From JAAAPF01 sp964481035 (lineage in GTDB: Bacteria > Pseudomonadota > Alphaproteobacteria > Geminicoccales > Geminicoccaceae), in the NCBI GenBank assembly GCA_964481035.1, contig CAYZSE010000148.1, positions 1 through 6,459 of the forward strand: DNA of 6,459 nucleotides, written 5' to 3'. The notes under the pieces are model-generated. The model worked only from the letters and a program-made list of their open reading frames with translations. It had not been told where the DNA came from and did not search any database. Numbering within the stretch: the first letter of the stretch is position 1; every line of letters starts with the position of its first letter. The position numbers were made by a program, and so were the translations under genes. Shown piece after piece: positions 1 to 6,459 of this stretch.

Positions 1-617
1 CGCGACATCTCCGAGGTGTCGGACTTGCTCATCTTCTTGGTGCCGTCGCGCAGCGACATGACCCGGGTCGCCTCGCCGAGGATCAACGGCTCGGGCAGGG
101 GAAAGAAGTCTTCGGCGAACTTGCGATTGAAGGTGCCGGCGATGTCGCGGGAGAGCTCGAGGTGCTGCTTCTGGTCCTCGCCGACGGGCACGTGCGTGGC
201 CTTGTAGGCGAGGATGTCGGCGGCCTGCAGGACCGGATAGTCGAATAGGCCCACAGGCGCGTTCTCGCGGTTCTTACCGGCCTTCTCCTTGAACTGGGTC
301 ATCCGGTTGAGCCAGCCCATCGGGGTGACGCAGTTGAAGATCCAGCACAGCTCGGCGTGCGCCGGCACATTGCTCTGCACGAATAGGATCGAGCGCTCGG
401 GGTCGATCCCGGCCGCCATCAGCGCGGCGGCGACCTCGCGGGTGTTCGCGCGCATCGCCGCGGCGTCCTGCACGGTGTTGAGCGCGTGCAGGTCGACGAT
501 GCAGTAGATGCATTCGTGCTCGGCCTGCAGTGTCACCCAGTTGCGGATCGCGCCCAGATAGTTGCCGAGATGGAGGCCGTGCGTCGGCTGGACGCCGGAA
601 AAGATGCGGGACGTCAT
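1..617 (-). CDS. trpS: Tryptophanyl-tRNA synthetase, N-terminal 205 residues (3' end cut by window edge)
   Basis: This is a class I aminoacyl-tRNA synthetase that charges tRNA-Trp with tryptophan, using ATP, in the cytoplasm. The window holds 205 complete codons of a protein that is usually about 330-350 residues long, so the C-terminal anticodon-recognition helices lie beyond the left edge. The HIGH-type signature is HLGN at residues 16-19, inside the FSGVQPTHG...NYLGA start typical of the family. Asp134 in QAADI matches the residue that contacts the tryptophan indole. The GEDQ segment is at 146-149, followed by QHLELSRDIA. The KMSKS loop is at 195-199, the same numbering as in the E. coli enzyme. 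The ATG at 617 has AGGA 6 nt upstream. The gene lies 72 nt downstream of murJ on the same strand. No frameshift or missing key residue is seen. The identification is very secure. Confidence 0.97.
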   Translation of the reverse strand, partial: MTSRIFSGVQPTHGLHLGNYLGAIRNWVTLQAEHECIYCIVDLHALNTVQDAAAMRANTREVAAALMAAGIDPERSILFVQSNVPAHAELCWIFNCVTPMGWLNRMTQFKEKAGKNRENAPVGLFDYPVLQAADILAYKATHVPVGEDQKQHLELSRDIAGTFNRKFAEDFFPLPEPLILGEATRVMSLRDGTKKMSKSDTSEMS

Positions 618-653
618 CAAAAGTCCTGTCCTGGGATCGAACCGGGCGCCGGG

Positions 654-682
654 TAAAGCACACAAACGCGTCTGGCCGTCAA
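654..682 (-). promoter_or_regulatory. Weak candidate promoter for trpS
   Basis: On the minus strand a TTGACG hexamer (plus 677-682, within CTTGAC) begins 8 nt after the murJ stop codon and matches the -35 consensus at five of six positions. A hexamer at the usual 17-nt spacing (plus 654-659, GCTTTA) is a poor -10; shifting the spacer to 16 or 18 nt does not improve it much. The candidate start of transcription would be about 30 nt before the trpS ATG. It would give trpS a supply independent of the glnD-murJ transcript. This is inference from a single good hexamer, so confidence is low. The gap holds no U-tracted terminator hairpin, so readthrough from murJ is also possible. Confidence 0.25.
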
Positions 683-689
683 GCGAGCG

Positions 690-2225
690 TCAGCGCGCGC
701 TGAACCCGCGCCCGACCGCAGCGAGCGCGTCACGCGGGACCGCGCCGACGGCCACCGCCGCCACCGCGAAGACGCCGCCGCCGACGGCGACGAGGGCGAC
801 GACCAGCGCCTCGTCGGGAAGAGAGGCGCCCCACCGGGCCGTCGCGAGCAGGGCGAGCGCCATCACGGCGGTCGCCGCCGCACTGCGGGCGAGCCCGGCC
901 ACGAGGCTCAGGTCCGGCGCGAAGTAGCCGGCGCGCCACAAGAGGGCCGCGAGGAGGGTCACGTTGATCCAGTTGGCGAGCGCCGTCGCCAGCGCGATCC
1001 CGACATGCGCCAGTTGGTCGATGAAGACGAGGATGAGAAGCACGTTCGCGACGAGCGCCACGGCCGCGACCACGACGGGCGTGCGGGTGTCCTCGCGGGC
1101 GAAGAAGCCGGGGGCGAGCACCTTGACCAGCACATAGGCGGGCAGGCCCAGGGCGAAGGCCTCGACGGTGGCGGCGGTGGCGATGCTGGCCTCGCGGTCG
1201 AAGGCGCCGCGCTCGAAGAGCCCGGTGACGATCGGCTCGGCGACGAGGAGCAGCGCCGCCGCCGCCGGCAGGGTCAACAGCATCGCGAGATGGATGGCGC
1301 GGTTGAGCGTGCCGCGTGCCTCGCCGGCCCGGCCGGCGCCGATCTGGCGGCTCAACAGCGGCAAGAGCGCCGTGCCGACGGCGATGCCGACGACGCCGAG
1401 CGGAAGCTGGTTCAGGCGGTCGGCGTAGAACAGGTAGGACTGCGCGCCCGGCGGCAGATGCGAGGCGAACCAGAGGTCGACGAGCATGTTGATCTGAGCG
1501 ACGCCGGCGCCGACCGCGCCCGGCAGGACGAGCCACGACAGGCGCCGCACGCGCGGCGTCCAGCGCGGTCGCCGGAGCGGCAGGGCGAAGCCTTGCCGGG
1601 CGGCGGCGCGGGCGACCCAGACGAGCTGCAGGACGCCCGCGAGCGCCACGCCCCAGGCGAGCGCGTGCGCCGGCCCGCGCGGATGCAGGTGCGCGAGCAA
1701 CAACGCGGCGATGAGCACGATGTTGAGGAGCACAGGTGCGAACGCGGCGGCGCCGAAGCGGCCGACGGCGTTGAGCACGCCGGCGAAGAGCGCCGCCAGC
1801 GAGATGAAGAAGATGTAGGGGAAGGTGATGTAGCTGAGCTCGACGGCGAGGGCGAAGCGCGGGTCGTCCGGCCCGTAGCCCGACGCCAGCAGGCCGACGA
1901 GCTGCGGCATGAAGAGCTCGGCGGCCAGCACCACCAGGGCCAGCACGAGGACCAGCCCGGCGAGCGCCTCGGCGGCGAAGGCGCGGGCCGGCCCGGCGCC
2001 TTCGCTCTCCAGCGTCTTGGCGAACAGCGGCACGAACGCGGCGTTGAAGGCGCCCTCGGCGAACAGGCGCCTGAGGAAGTTGGCGAGCTTGAAGGCGACG
2101 AAGAAGGCGTCCGAGACGACCCCGGCGCCGAGCACGCCCGCCATCAAGACGTCACGGACGAAGCCGAGCACCCGCGACAGCAGCGTGTTCGAGCCGACGA
2201 TCGCGGCGGCGCGAACCAGGTTCAA
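690..2225 (-). CDS. murJ: Lipid II flippase MurJ (MviN family)
   Basis: MurJ is an inner-membrane MOP-superfamily transporter that moves the peptidoglycan precursor lipid II from the cytoplasmic to the periplasmic face. The protein is 511 residues, a normal family length, and is rich in hydrophobic segments consistent with the usual 14 helices. The N-terminus reads NLVRAAAIVGSNTLLSRVLG. Residues essential in E. coli MurJ fall at the same numbers here: Arg18, Arg24, Asp39, Arg52 and Arg270 (in the YADRLNQLPLG motif). That agreement supports the TTG start at 2225, as does GGA 6 nt and AAGG 10 nt upstream on the minus strand. An open frame continues far upstream inside glnD, but this is a GC-rich shadow without MurJ similarity. 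The TTG overlaps the glnD TGA by 4 nt (TTGA), which suggests translational coupling. No defect is visible. Confidence 0.97.
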   Translation of the reverse strand: MNLVRAAAIVGSNTLLSRVLGFVRDVLMAGVLGAGVVSDAFFVAFKLANFLRRLFAEGAFNAAFVPLFAKTLESEGAGPARAFAAEALAGLVLVLALVVLAAELFMPQLVGLLASGYGPDDPRFALAVELSYITFPYIFFISLAALFAGVLNAVGRFGAAAFAPVLLNIVLIAALLLAHLHPRGPAHALAWGVALAGVLQLVWVARAAARQGFALPLRRPRWTPRVRRLSWLVLPGAVGAGVAQINMLVDLWFASHLPPGAQSYLFYADRLNQLPLGVVGIAVGTALLPLLSRQIGAGRAGEARGTLNRAIHLAMLLTLPAAAALLLVAEPIVTGLFERGAFDREASIATAATVEAFALGLPAYVLVKVLAPGFFAREDTRTPVVVAAVALVANVLLILVFIDQLAHVGIALATALANWINVTLLAALLWRAGYFAPDLSLVAGLARSAAATAVMALALLATARWGASLPDEALVVALVAVGGGVFAVAAVAVGAVPRDALAAVGRGFSAR

Positions 2226-5011
2226 GAGGCGTCCGCCTTCGCGCGATCGTCGGCGAGCGCCGCCAAGAGGCTGGTCCGCAGCCGCTCGAGCTTGGCGGGC
2301 GAGGTGATCTTCATGCCGAAGACGTCCTTCAGGTAGACGACGTCGACGGCGCGCTCGCCGAAGGTCGTGACGTGCGCGCTGGAGATGACGAGGCCGAGGT
2401 CCTTGAGGGTCCGGGTGACGTCGTAGAGCAGGCCAGGGCGATCGCGCCCGTTGAGCTCGACGACGGTGTGGGTGCGGCTCGCCCCGTTGTCGATGAGGAC
2501 GCGCGGCGTGACCCGGAAGACGTCGGTGCGCGAGCGCTGCCGGCGGCGCCGGGCCAGCGCGTCGCTCAGGCGAACCCGGCCGGCGATGGCGTCGCCGACC
2601 GTCTGGCAGACCTTCTCCAGCCGTCGCGGTTCCTCCAGCGCGCCGCCCTCGACGGCGTCCTGGATGCCGAAGCAGTCGAGCGCCATGCTGTCCGCGGTCG
2701 TGAAGATGTGCGCGTCGACGATGCTGGCGCCGCAGATGGCGAGGGCGCCCGCCACCTCCATGAACAGCCCCGGATGGTCCGGGGCATAGAGCGTGAGGTC
2801 GGTCCGCTCGCGGAACCGGTCGACCGCGAGATGCAGTCCGGCGAGCCGTCCTTCCGCCTCGGTCTCGGCGACGAGGCGCGCGTGCCGGAGGTGATCCGAG
2901 CCCGGAAAGCCGAGCCAGTAGCGGGGATCGTGGCGGGCGACGTAGCCCTCGACGTCGTCCTCGTTCCAGCCGGCGGGCGGGTCGGCCCGGAGGGCTTCGC
3001 GCAACGCCGTCTGGGCCTCGGTGACCAGCCGTCGACGGGTCTGCGCGACGTCGCCCGCGAGCATGGCCGTCTCGGCGGCGCGGTAGAGCGTCCGCAGCAG
3101 CTGCGCCTTCCAGCCGTTCCAGGCGGTCGGGCTCACGCCGCGGATGTCGGCGACGGTCAAGAGCAAGAGGAGGCGCAGGCGTTCCGGCGACTGCACGATG
3201 TCGACGAAGTCGCGGATGGTCTTCGCATCCTCGAGATCTCGCGAGAACGCCGTCTGGGTCATCAACAGGTGGTGGCGGACGAGCCAGCAGACGGTCTCGA
3301 TCCGCTCCGACGGCTGGCGCCAGCGGGTCAGCACGCGCTGGGCGATCTGCTCGCCGACATTGGCGTGGTTGCCTTTGCGCCCCTTGCCGATGTCGTGAAA
3401 GAACGCGGCGAGGTAGAGCTCGGGGCGCGAGACGATGTGCTGGACGACCTCGGTGGCGACCGGCAGCTCGCGGGCCGGCTCGCCGCGGCCGATCGCGTCG
3501 AGCTGCGCGATGACCCGGATGGTGTGCTCGTCGACGGTGTAGGCGTGGTAGAGATTGTGCGGCATCAGCGCGACCACGCGCCCGAACTCCGGCACGAAAC
3601 GGCCGAGTGCGCCGATGCTGTTGAGCCCGGCAAGCGCGTCGGCCGGCCGCTCGGCGGCGGTGATGAGGCCGACCAGCCGCGCCACGTTGTGCGGATCGTC
3701 GCGCACCGCGCTGTTGACGCGCCGCAGTTCGCGAGCCGCCGCGCGGAGCGCTTGCGGGCGGATCTCGAGCCCGCTCGCGTCGGCGAGCTCGAACAGCGCG
3801 AGGATGTCGCCCGGGTCTTCGCGAAAGTGCCGCTCTTCGGTGAGGCCGATCCGCCCATCCTGGACGGCAAAGGCGCCGACGCGTCGCCGCCGGGTGAAGC
3901 TCGGCAGCGTCAGCAGCGGTCGCCGCCGGTGCTCGTCGGCGAGCGTCCCGGTGACCGTCGTGGTAAGGGTGCTGACGTCCTTGGCGGTCAGATAGAAGCG
4001 CTTCATGAAGCGCTCGACGCTGTCCAGCCGATCGCGCGCGCGAAAGCCCATCCGGGTCGCGACCTCGGTCTGCAGGTCGAAGGCGAGGCGCTCCTCGGCG
4101 CGCCCCGTGAGGTAGTGCAGGTGGCAGCGCACCGCCCACAGGAACCGCTGCGAGCGCTGGTAGATCCGCAGCTCCCCACGGTCCAGCATCCCGCAGCCGG
4201 CGAGATCCTCCAGACGCCGCGCGTCGTGGAAGAAGCGCGCGAGCCACATGATGAGGTGCAGATCCCTGAGCCCGCCCTCGCCCTCCTTGACGTTCGGCTC
4301 GAGCAGCGACCGGCTGTCGCCGACCTTGTCGCGCCGTTCGGCGCGCTCGCGCAGCTTCTCCTCGAGATAGCCGGGTCCGCGGCCGGGGATCACCTCCTGG
4401 CGCAGGCGCGCGCTGAAGCCGTCAAAGAGTGCGCTTTCGCCGGCGAGCAGGCGCGTCTCCAGATTGGCGGTGAGGATGGTGGCGTCGCGCCGCGCCGCGC
4501 GGAGGGCCTCGTCGACCGAGCGGACGGCGTGGCCAACCTTCAATCCCAGGTCCCACAGGGTGTAGAGAACCGTCTCCACCACCTGCTCGATGCGCGGCGT
4601 CGCCTTGTAGGGATGCAGGAAGAGCAGGTCGATGTCGGAGTGCGGCGCGAGGTCCCCCCGGCCGTAGCCGCCGACGGCGAGGACCGCCAGCCGCTCGGCC
4701 GGCGTCGGGTTGGGCAAGGGGTAACGCGTTCGGCCGGCCCAGTCCCAGAGCCCCTGGATGAGCTCGTCGATGACGTGGCAACGCCTGAAGACGATGCTCG
4801 CCGCCCGGCCTTCGGCCTCGAACCGCGCGCGCAGCGCGGCCTCGTCGACCGCGAGCCGGCGCTTGGCGATGTGCAGCGGCGTGGCGTCGGGCGGCAGCCC
4901 GGCCAGGGCCTCGCGCAGGCCCAGCGGCGCGGTCGGGATCGAGGCAAGGACCGGATCAGACATAGGAACGAGTGGGGCTTTCGTTGGGGGGGCTGTGCGC
5001 AGACCACGCAT
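2222..5011 (-). CDS. glnD: Bifunctional PII uridylyltransferase / uridylyl-removing enzyme GlnD
   Basis: GlnD senses glutamine. It uridylylates PII proteins when glutamine is low and removes UMP when it is high, setting glutamine synthetase and Ntr activity. The translation is 929 residues from 5011. The nucleotidyltransferase domain has GGYGRG at 114-119 and the catalytic pair Asp126/Asp128 in SDIDL. The helical PII-UTase/GlnE-type region follows, including LLEPNVKEGEGGLRDLH (236-252). The HD phosphohydrolase domain shows YTVDEHT (His496), FFHDIGKG (His539, Asp540) and RHH (580-581). Two ACT domains close the protein, near 738-775 (APDHPGLF) and 848-902 (GRDRPGLL). All active-site motifs are present, so both activities are expected. 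The start is uncertain. ATG 5011 has AAGG 8 nt upstream. ATG 4963 (MSDPVLASIP, 913 residues) has no clear ribosome binding site but removes a proline-rich, poorly characteristic leader. murJ follows with a 4-nt overlap; the ccm cluster is divergent. Confidence 0.97.
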   Translation of the reverse strand: MRGLRTAPPTKAPLVPMSDPVLASIPTAPLGLREALAGLPPDATPLHIAKRRLAVDEAALRARFEAEGRAASIVFRRCHVIDELIQGLWDWAGRTRYPLPNPTPAERLAVLAVGGYGRGDLAPHSDIDLLFLHPYKATPRIEQVVETVLYTLWDLGLKVGHAVRSVDEALRAARRDATILTANLETRLLAGESALFDGFSARLRQEVIPGRGPGYLEEKLRERAERRDKVGDSRSLLEPNVKEGEGGLRDLHLIMWLARFFHDARRLEDLAGCGMLDRGELRIYQRSQRFLWAVRCHLHYLTGRAEERLAFDLQTEVATRMGFRARDRLDSVERFMKRFYLTAKDVSTLTTTVTGTLADEHRRRPLLTLPSFTRRRRVGAFAVQDGRIGLTEERHFREDPGDILALFELADASGLEIRPQALRAAARELRRVNSAVRDDPHNVARLVGLITAAERPADALAGLNSIGALGRFVPEFGRVVALMPHNLYHAYTVDEHTIRVIAQLDAIGRGEPARELPVATEVVQHIVSRPELYLAAFFHDIGKGRKGNHANVGEQIAQRVLTRWRQPSERIETVCWLVRHHLLMTQTAFSRDLEDAKTIRDFVDIVQSPERLRLLLLLTVADIRGVSPTAWNGWKAQLLRTLYRAAETAMLAGDVAQTRRRLVTEAQTALREALRADPPAGWNEDDVEGYVARHDPRYWLGFPGSDHLRHARLVAETEAEGRLAGLHLAVDRFRERTDLTLYAPDHPGLFMEVAGALAICGASIVDAHIFTTADSMALDCFGIQDAVEGGALEEPRRLEKVCQTVGDAIAGRVRLSDALARRRRQRSRTDVFRVTPRVLIDNGASRTHTVVELNGRDRPGLLYDVTRTLKDLGLVISSAHVTTFGERAVDVVYLKDVFGMKITSPAKLERLRTSLLAALADDRAKADAS

Positions 5012-5075
5012 TGCGCTCGCCTTCGCAGGCCTTACGTAACCCTACGCTCGGAGAATAGGGGAACAGGGTCGCGCG
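5012..5075. promoter_or_regulatory. Divergent glnD / ccmD intergenic region
   Basis: This 64-nt spacer must serve both the leftward glnD transcript and the rightward ccm transcript, unless glnD starts at 4963, in which case the region is 112 nt. It contains a perfect 8-bp palindrome, TTACGTAA, at 5032-5039, roughly midway. It also carries ribosome binding sites at both edges: AAGG on the minus strand at plus 5020-5023 for glnD, and AGGG at 5065-5068 for ccmD. No convincing -35/-10 pair is visible on either strand. The divergent layout implies promoters here or just inside the flanking genes. That is inference, not a recognised motif. Confidence 0.4.
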
Positions 5076-5246
5076 GTGGCCGACTTCTTAGCAATGGGCG
5101 GATACGGTGCCTACGTCTGGAGCGCCTTCGGTGTGAGCCTCGGATCGCTCGTCGTGCTGTTCGCGGTGAGCTGGCAGCAGAGCCGGCGACGCCGGGCGGA
5201 GCTGGATCGCTGGCAGCGACGGCTCGACGGCACGGGCGGGCTCTGA
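5076..5246 (+). CDS. ccmD: Heme exporter protein CcmD
   Basis: CcmD is a small inner-membrane protein of cytochrome c maturation system I. It associates with CcmABC and is needed for release of heme-loaded CcmE. The frame gives 56 residues, a typical family length. It has the expected plan: a short aromatic N-terminus (MGGYGAYVWSAFGVS, residues 7-21, with the family-type tyrosines), one membrane span at about 16-33, then a strongly basic cytoplasmic tail (SRRRR at 36-40, followed by a charged helix with WQRRL). The GTG at 5076 is chosen because AGGG lies 7 nt upstream. An in-frame ATG at 5094 lacks a ribosome binding site and would trim six residues, leaving the aromatic segment intact. The stop is 16 nt before ccmE. 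Here the gene leads the cluster, with no ccmC before it. Identification rests on size, topology and position next to ccmE, since this family is poorly conserved. Confidence 0.9.
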   Translation: MADFLAMGGYGAYVWSAFGVSLGSLVVLFAVSWQQSRRRRAELDRWQRRLDGTGGL

Positions 5247-5251
5247 GGAAC

Positions 5252-5259
5252 GGAGAGGG
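5252..5259 (+). promoter_or_regulatory. Ribosome binding site of ccmE
   Basis: GGAGAGGG sits in the 16-nt gap between the ccmD stop and the ccmE GTG. Its GGAG core is 7 nt from the start codon, which is near-ideal spacing. It decides the GTG at 5263 as the start of ccmE. Confidence 0.75.
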
Positions 5260-5262
5260 CAC

Positions 5263-5721
5263 GTGCGGACCCGCAAGAACCAACGCCTGCTGCTCGTCAC
5301 CATCGCGCTCGCGCTGGGCGGCGCGGCCATCGCGCTGGTGCTCACGGCGCTCGAGGAGAACATCGCCTTCTTCGCCGGACCGTCGGAGCTGGTTGCCGGC
5401 GAGCTGGCGCCCGGTGCTCGCCTGCGACTGGGTGGCCTCGTCGTCAACGACAGCGTCGTCCGCGGCGCCGACGGCGAGGTCCGCTTCCGGCTGACCGACG
5501 AGGTGGCCGCCGTCGACGTCCGCTATGTCGGCGTGCTCCCCGACCTGTTTCGCGAGGGCCAGGGCATCGTCGCGCTGGGCACGATGTCCCCGGCGGGCGT
5601 CTTCGAGGCCGATGAGGTGCTGGCGAAGCACGATGAGGGCTACATGCCGCCAGAGGTCTCCGAGGCCTTGGAGCGCGCGGGCAAGCTCAACCATGCCGGA
5701 GGGGGAGAAGAGGGACGATGA
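5263..5721 (+). CDS. ccmE: Cytochrome c-type biogenesis heme chaperone CcmE
   Basis: CcmE is a membrane-anchored periplasmic protein that receives heme from CcmC/CcmD, holds it through a covalent histidine bond and delivers it to CcmF. The protein is 152 residues, the normal length. It starts with a basic cytoplasmic leader (RTRKNQR) and one membrane anchor at about 9-30. The periplasmic OB-fold beta barrel follows, including FFAGPSEL (36-43), PGARLRLGGLV (50-60) and VRYVGVLPDLFREGQG (86-101). The heme-binding motif is AKHDEGYMPPEV, with His123 as the covalent ligand and Tyr127 as the axial ligand in the usual HxxxY spacing. The classical histidine form is therefore present, not the cysteine variant found in some archaea and sulfate reducers. 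GTG is the start. The last codons (GGGEEGR) are purine-rich and contain the ccmF ribosome binding site; the TGA stop overlaps the ccmF ATG. Confidence 0.98.
   Translation: MRTRKNQRLLLVTIALALGGAAIALVLTALEENIAFFAGPSELVAGELAPGARLRLGGLVVNDSVVRGADGEVRFRLTDEVAAVDVRYVGVLPDLFREGQGIVALGTMSPAGVFEADEVLAKHDEGYMPPEVSEALERAGKLNHAGGGEEGR
5698..5714 (+). promoter_or_regulatory. Purine-rich ribosome binding site of ccmF inside the ccmE 3' end
   Basis: An unbroken 17-nt purine run (GGAGGGGGAGAAGAGGG) precedes the ccmF ATG. Its GGAG within GGAGAAG (5704-5710) is about 10 nt from the ATG and its final AGGG is 3 nt away. It is coding sequence for the CcmE C-terminal residues, so the tail of CcmE and the initiation signal of ccmF share the same bases. 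Confidence 0.7.
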
Positions 5722-6459
5722 TCGCCGAGTTCGCTCATCTGGCGCTCGTGCTCGCGCTCGGCACGGCGCTGGTCCAAGCCACGCTGCCGCTCGCCGGGGC
5801 CCACAAGGGCGACGCCGCCCTGATCGGCCTCGCCAAGTCGGCGGCGTTGGCCCAATTCGCGCTCGTCAGTTTGGCCTTCGGCGGCCTCGTCTGGCTCTAC
5901 GTCGTCTCCGACTTCTCGGTGCTCAACGTCGCCCAGAACAGCCACGCCCTGAAGCCGCTGATCTACAAGATCAGCGGAACCTGGGGCAACCACGAGGGCT
6001 CGCTCCTGCTCTGGGCCTGGGTGCTGGCGCTGTTCGGCGCCGGGCTCGCGGTCGGCGGCGACAACATGCCGGCAGCGTTTCGCGCCCGGGTCCTCGCCGT
6101 CCAAGCGATGATCGGCGTGGCCTTCCTCGCCTTCATGTTGCTCACGTCCAACCCCTTCGAGCGCCTCTATCCGGTCCCGCTCGAGGGCTCGGGACTGAAC
6201 CCGATCCTCCAGGATCTCGGCCTCGCGCTGCACCCGCCGATGCTCTATGTCGGCTATGTCGGCTTCTCGATGACCTTCGCCTTCGCCGTCGCCGCCCTCA
6301 TCGAGGGTCGGGTCGATCCGAGCTGGGCGCGCTGGATGCGGCCCTGGGCGCTCATTGCCTGGGCGTCGTTGACCCTCGGCATCGCGCTCGGCTCGTGGTG
6401 GGCGTACTACGAGCTCGGCTGGGGCGGCTGGTGGTTCTGGGATCCGGTCGAGAACGCGT
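5718..6459 (+). CDS. ccmF: Cytochrome c heme lyase subunit CcmF, N-terminal 247 residues (3' end cut by window edge)
   Basis: CcmF is a large polytopic inner-membrane protein of the heme handling (WWD) family. It takes heme from CcmE and, with CcmH/CcmI partners, forms the thioether bonds to apocytochrome c on the periplasmic side. Family members are around 640-660 residues, so roughly the first 40% is here. Visible landmarks are membrane spans near 8-28 and 42-63, the conserved TWGNHEGS segment (88-95), further spans near 97-113 and 125-143, TSNPFERL (143-150), and His172 in LHPPMLYVGYVG. His172 corresponds to the first conserved periplasmic histidine, E. coli His173. The tryptophan-rich WWD motif, GWGGWWFWDPVENA, occupies 234-247 right at the edge. 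The ATG at 5718 overlaps the ccmE stop (ATGA) and has a strong purine-rich ribosome binding site. Later histidines and the C-terminal half cannot be judged. Confidence 0.98.
   Translation, partial: MIAEFAHLALVLALGTALVQATLPLAGAHKGDAALIGLAKSAALAQFALVSLAFGGLVWLYVVSDFSVLNVAQNSHALKPLIYKISGTWGNHEGSLLLWAWVLALFGAGLAVGGDNMPAAFRARVLAVQAMIGVAFLAFMLLTSNPFERLYPVPLEGSGLNPILQDLGLALHPPMLYVGYVGFSMTFAFAVAALIEGRVDPSWARWMRPWALIAWASLTLGIALGSWWAYYELGWGGWWFWDPVENA

Noticed and set aside
618..689. Possible rho-independent terminator between murJ and trpS
   Set aside because: A 4-bp CCGG inverted repeat (642-652) is the only hairpin noticed, and no T-tract follows it on the minus strand.
1005..2336. Plus-strand open frame of 443 codons antisense to murJ
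   Set aside because: The product is an extreme Glu/Arg/Gln/Gly-rich composition with no domain, which is what the reverse of hydrophobic membrane codons yields. MurJ on the other strand is full length with its essential residues.
2226..4247. Upstream extension of the murJ reading frame through glnD, which would give a 1185-residue protein
   Set aside because: The extension is arginine/alanine-rich, out-of-frame glnD sequence. MurJ similarity begins exactly at the TTG codon at 2225.
2372..5494. Plus-strand open frame of 1040 codons running antisense through glnD into ccmE
   Set aside because: It lies opposite a glnD with complete catalytic motifs and crosses ccmD and part of ccmE. Its translation is low-complexity Arg/Ala/Gly/Asp/Val-rich with no recognisable domain. 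Long antisense frames are expected when third codon positions are nearly all G or C.
5640..6233. Minus-strand open frame of 197 codons opposite ccmF
   Set aside because: It is the antisense shadow of a clear CcmF N-terminus, which carries TWGNHEGS, LHPP and WWD motifs, and its own product is charged low-complexity sequence.

Overview
The window is a GC-rich piece of ordinary bacterial chromosome. It is almost certainly from an alphaproteobacterium. The grounds are the high GC with strongly G/C-biased third codon positions, the gene order glnD-murJ-trpS (familiar in Rhizobiales and relatives), and a system I type cytochrome c maturation cluster. A genus cannot be named from the sequence alone.

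Layout. The left 5 kb is read on the minus strand. It holds glnD (PII uridylyltransferase / uridylyl-removing enzyme), then murJ (lipid II flippase), whose TTG start overlaps the glnD stop by 4 nt, then a 72-nt gap and trpS (tryptophanyl-tRNA synthetase). TrpS runs off the left edge after its KMSKS loop. A 64-nt divergent spacer (5012-5075) separates glnD from a plus-strand cluster, ccmD-ccmE-ccmF. These encode a small membrane protein of the heme export complex, the periplasmic heme chaperone, and the heme lyase subunit, which is cut by the right edge inside its WWD domain.

How the genes work together. glnD and murJ are tightly coupled and probably co-transcribed, with trpS following either by readthrough or from its own weak promoter. 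They serve unrelated jobs: nitrogen signalling, cell wall precursor export and tRNA charging. The three ccm genes work in one pathway. CcmD helps release heme-loaded CcmE from the CcmABC complex, CcmE carries heme covalently on a histidine, and CcmF with its partners attaches it to apocytochrome c. ccmA, ccmB and ccmC are not upstream here, so they must lie elsewhere if the pathway is complete.

Every gene looks intact within the window, with the expected catalytic residues. I found no mobile element, CRISPR array, complete RNA gene or undescribed system. The points worth a second look are small: start-site choices, coupled overlaps, the detached ccmD-first gene order, and a short T-arm-like sequence in front of trpS.
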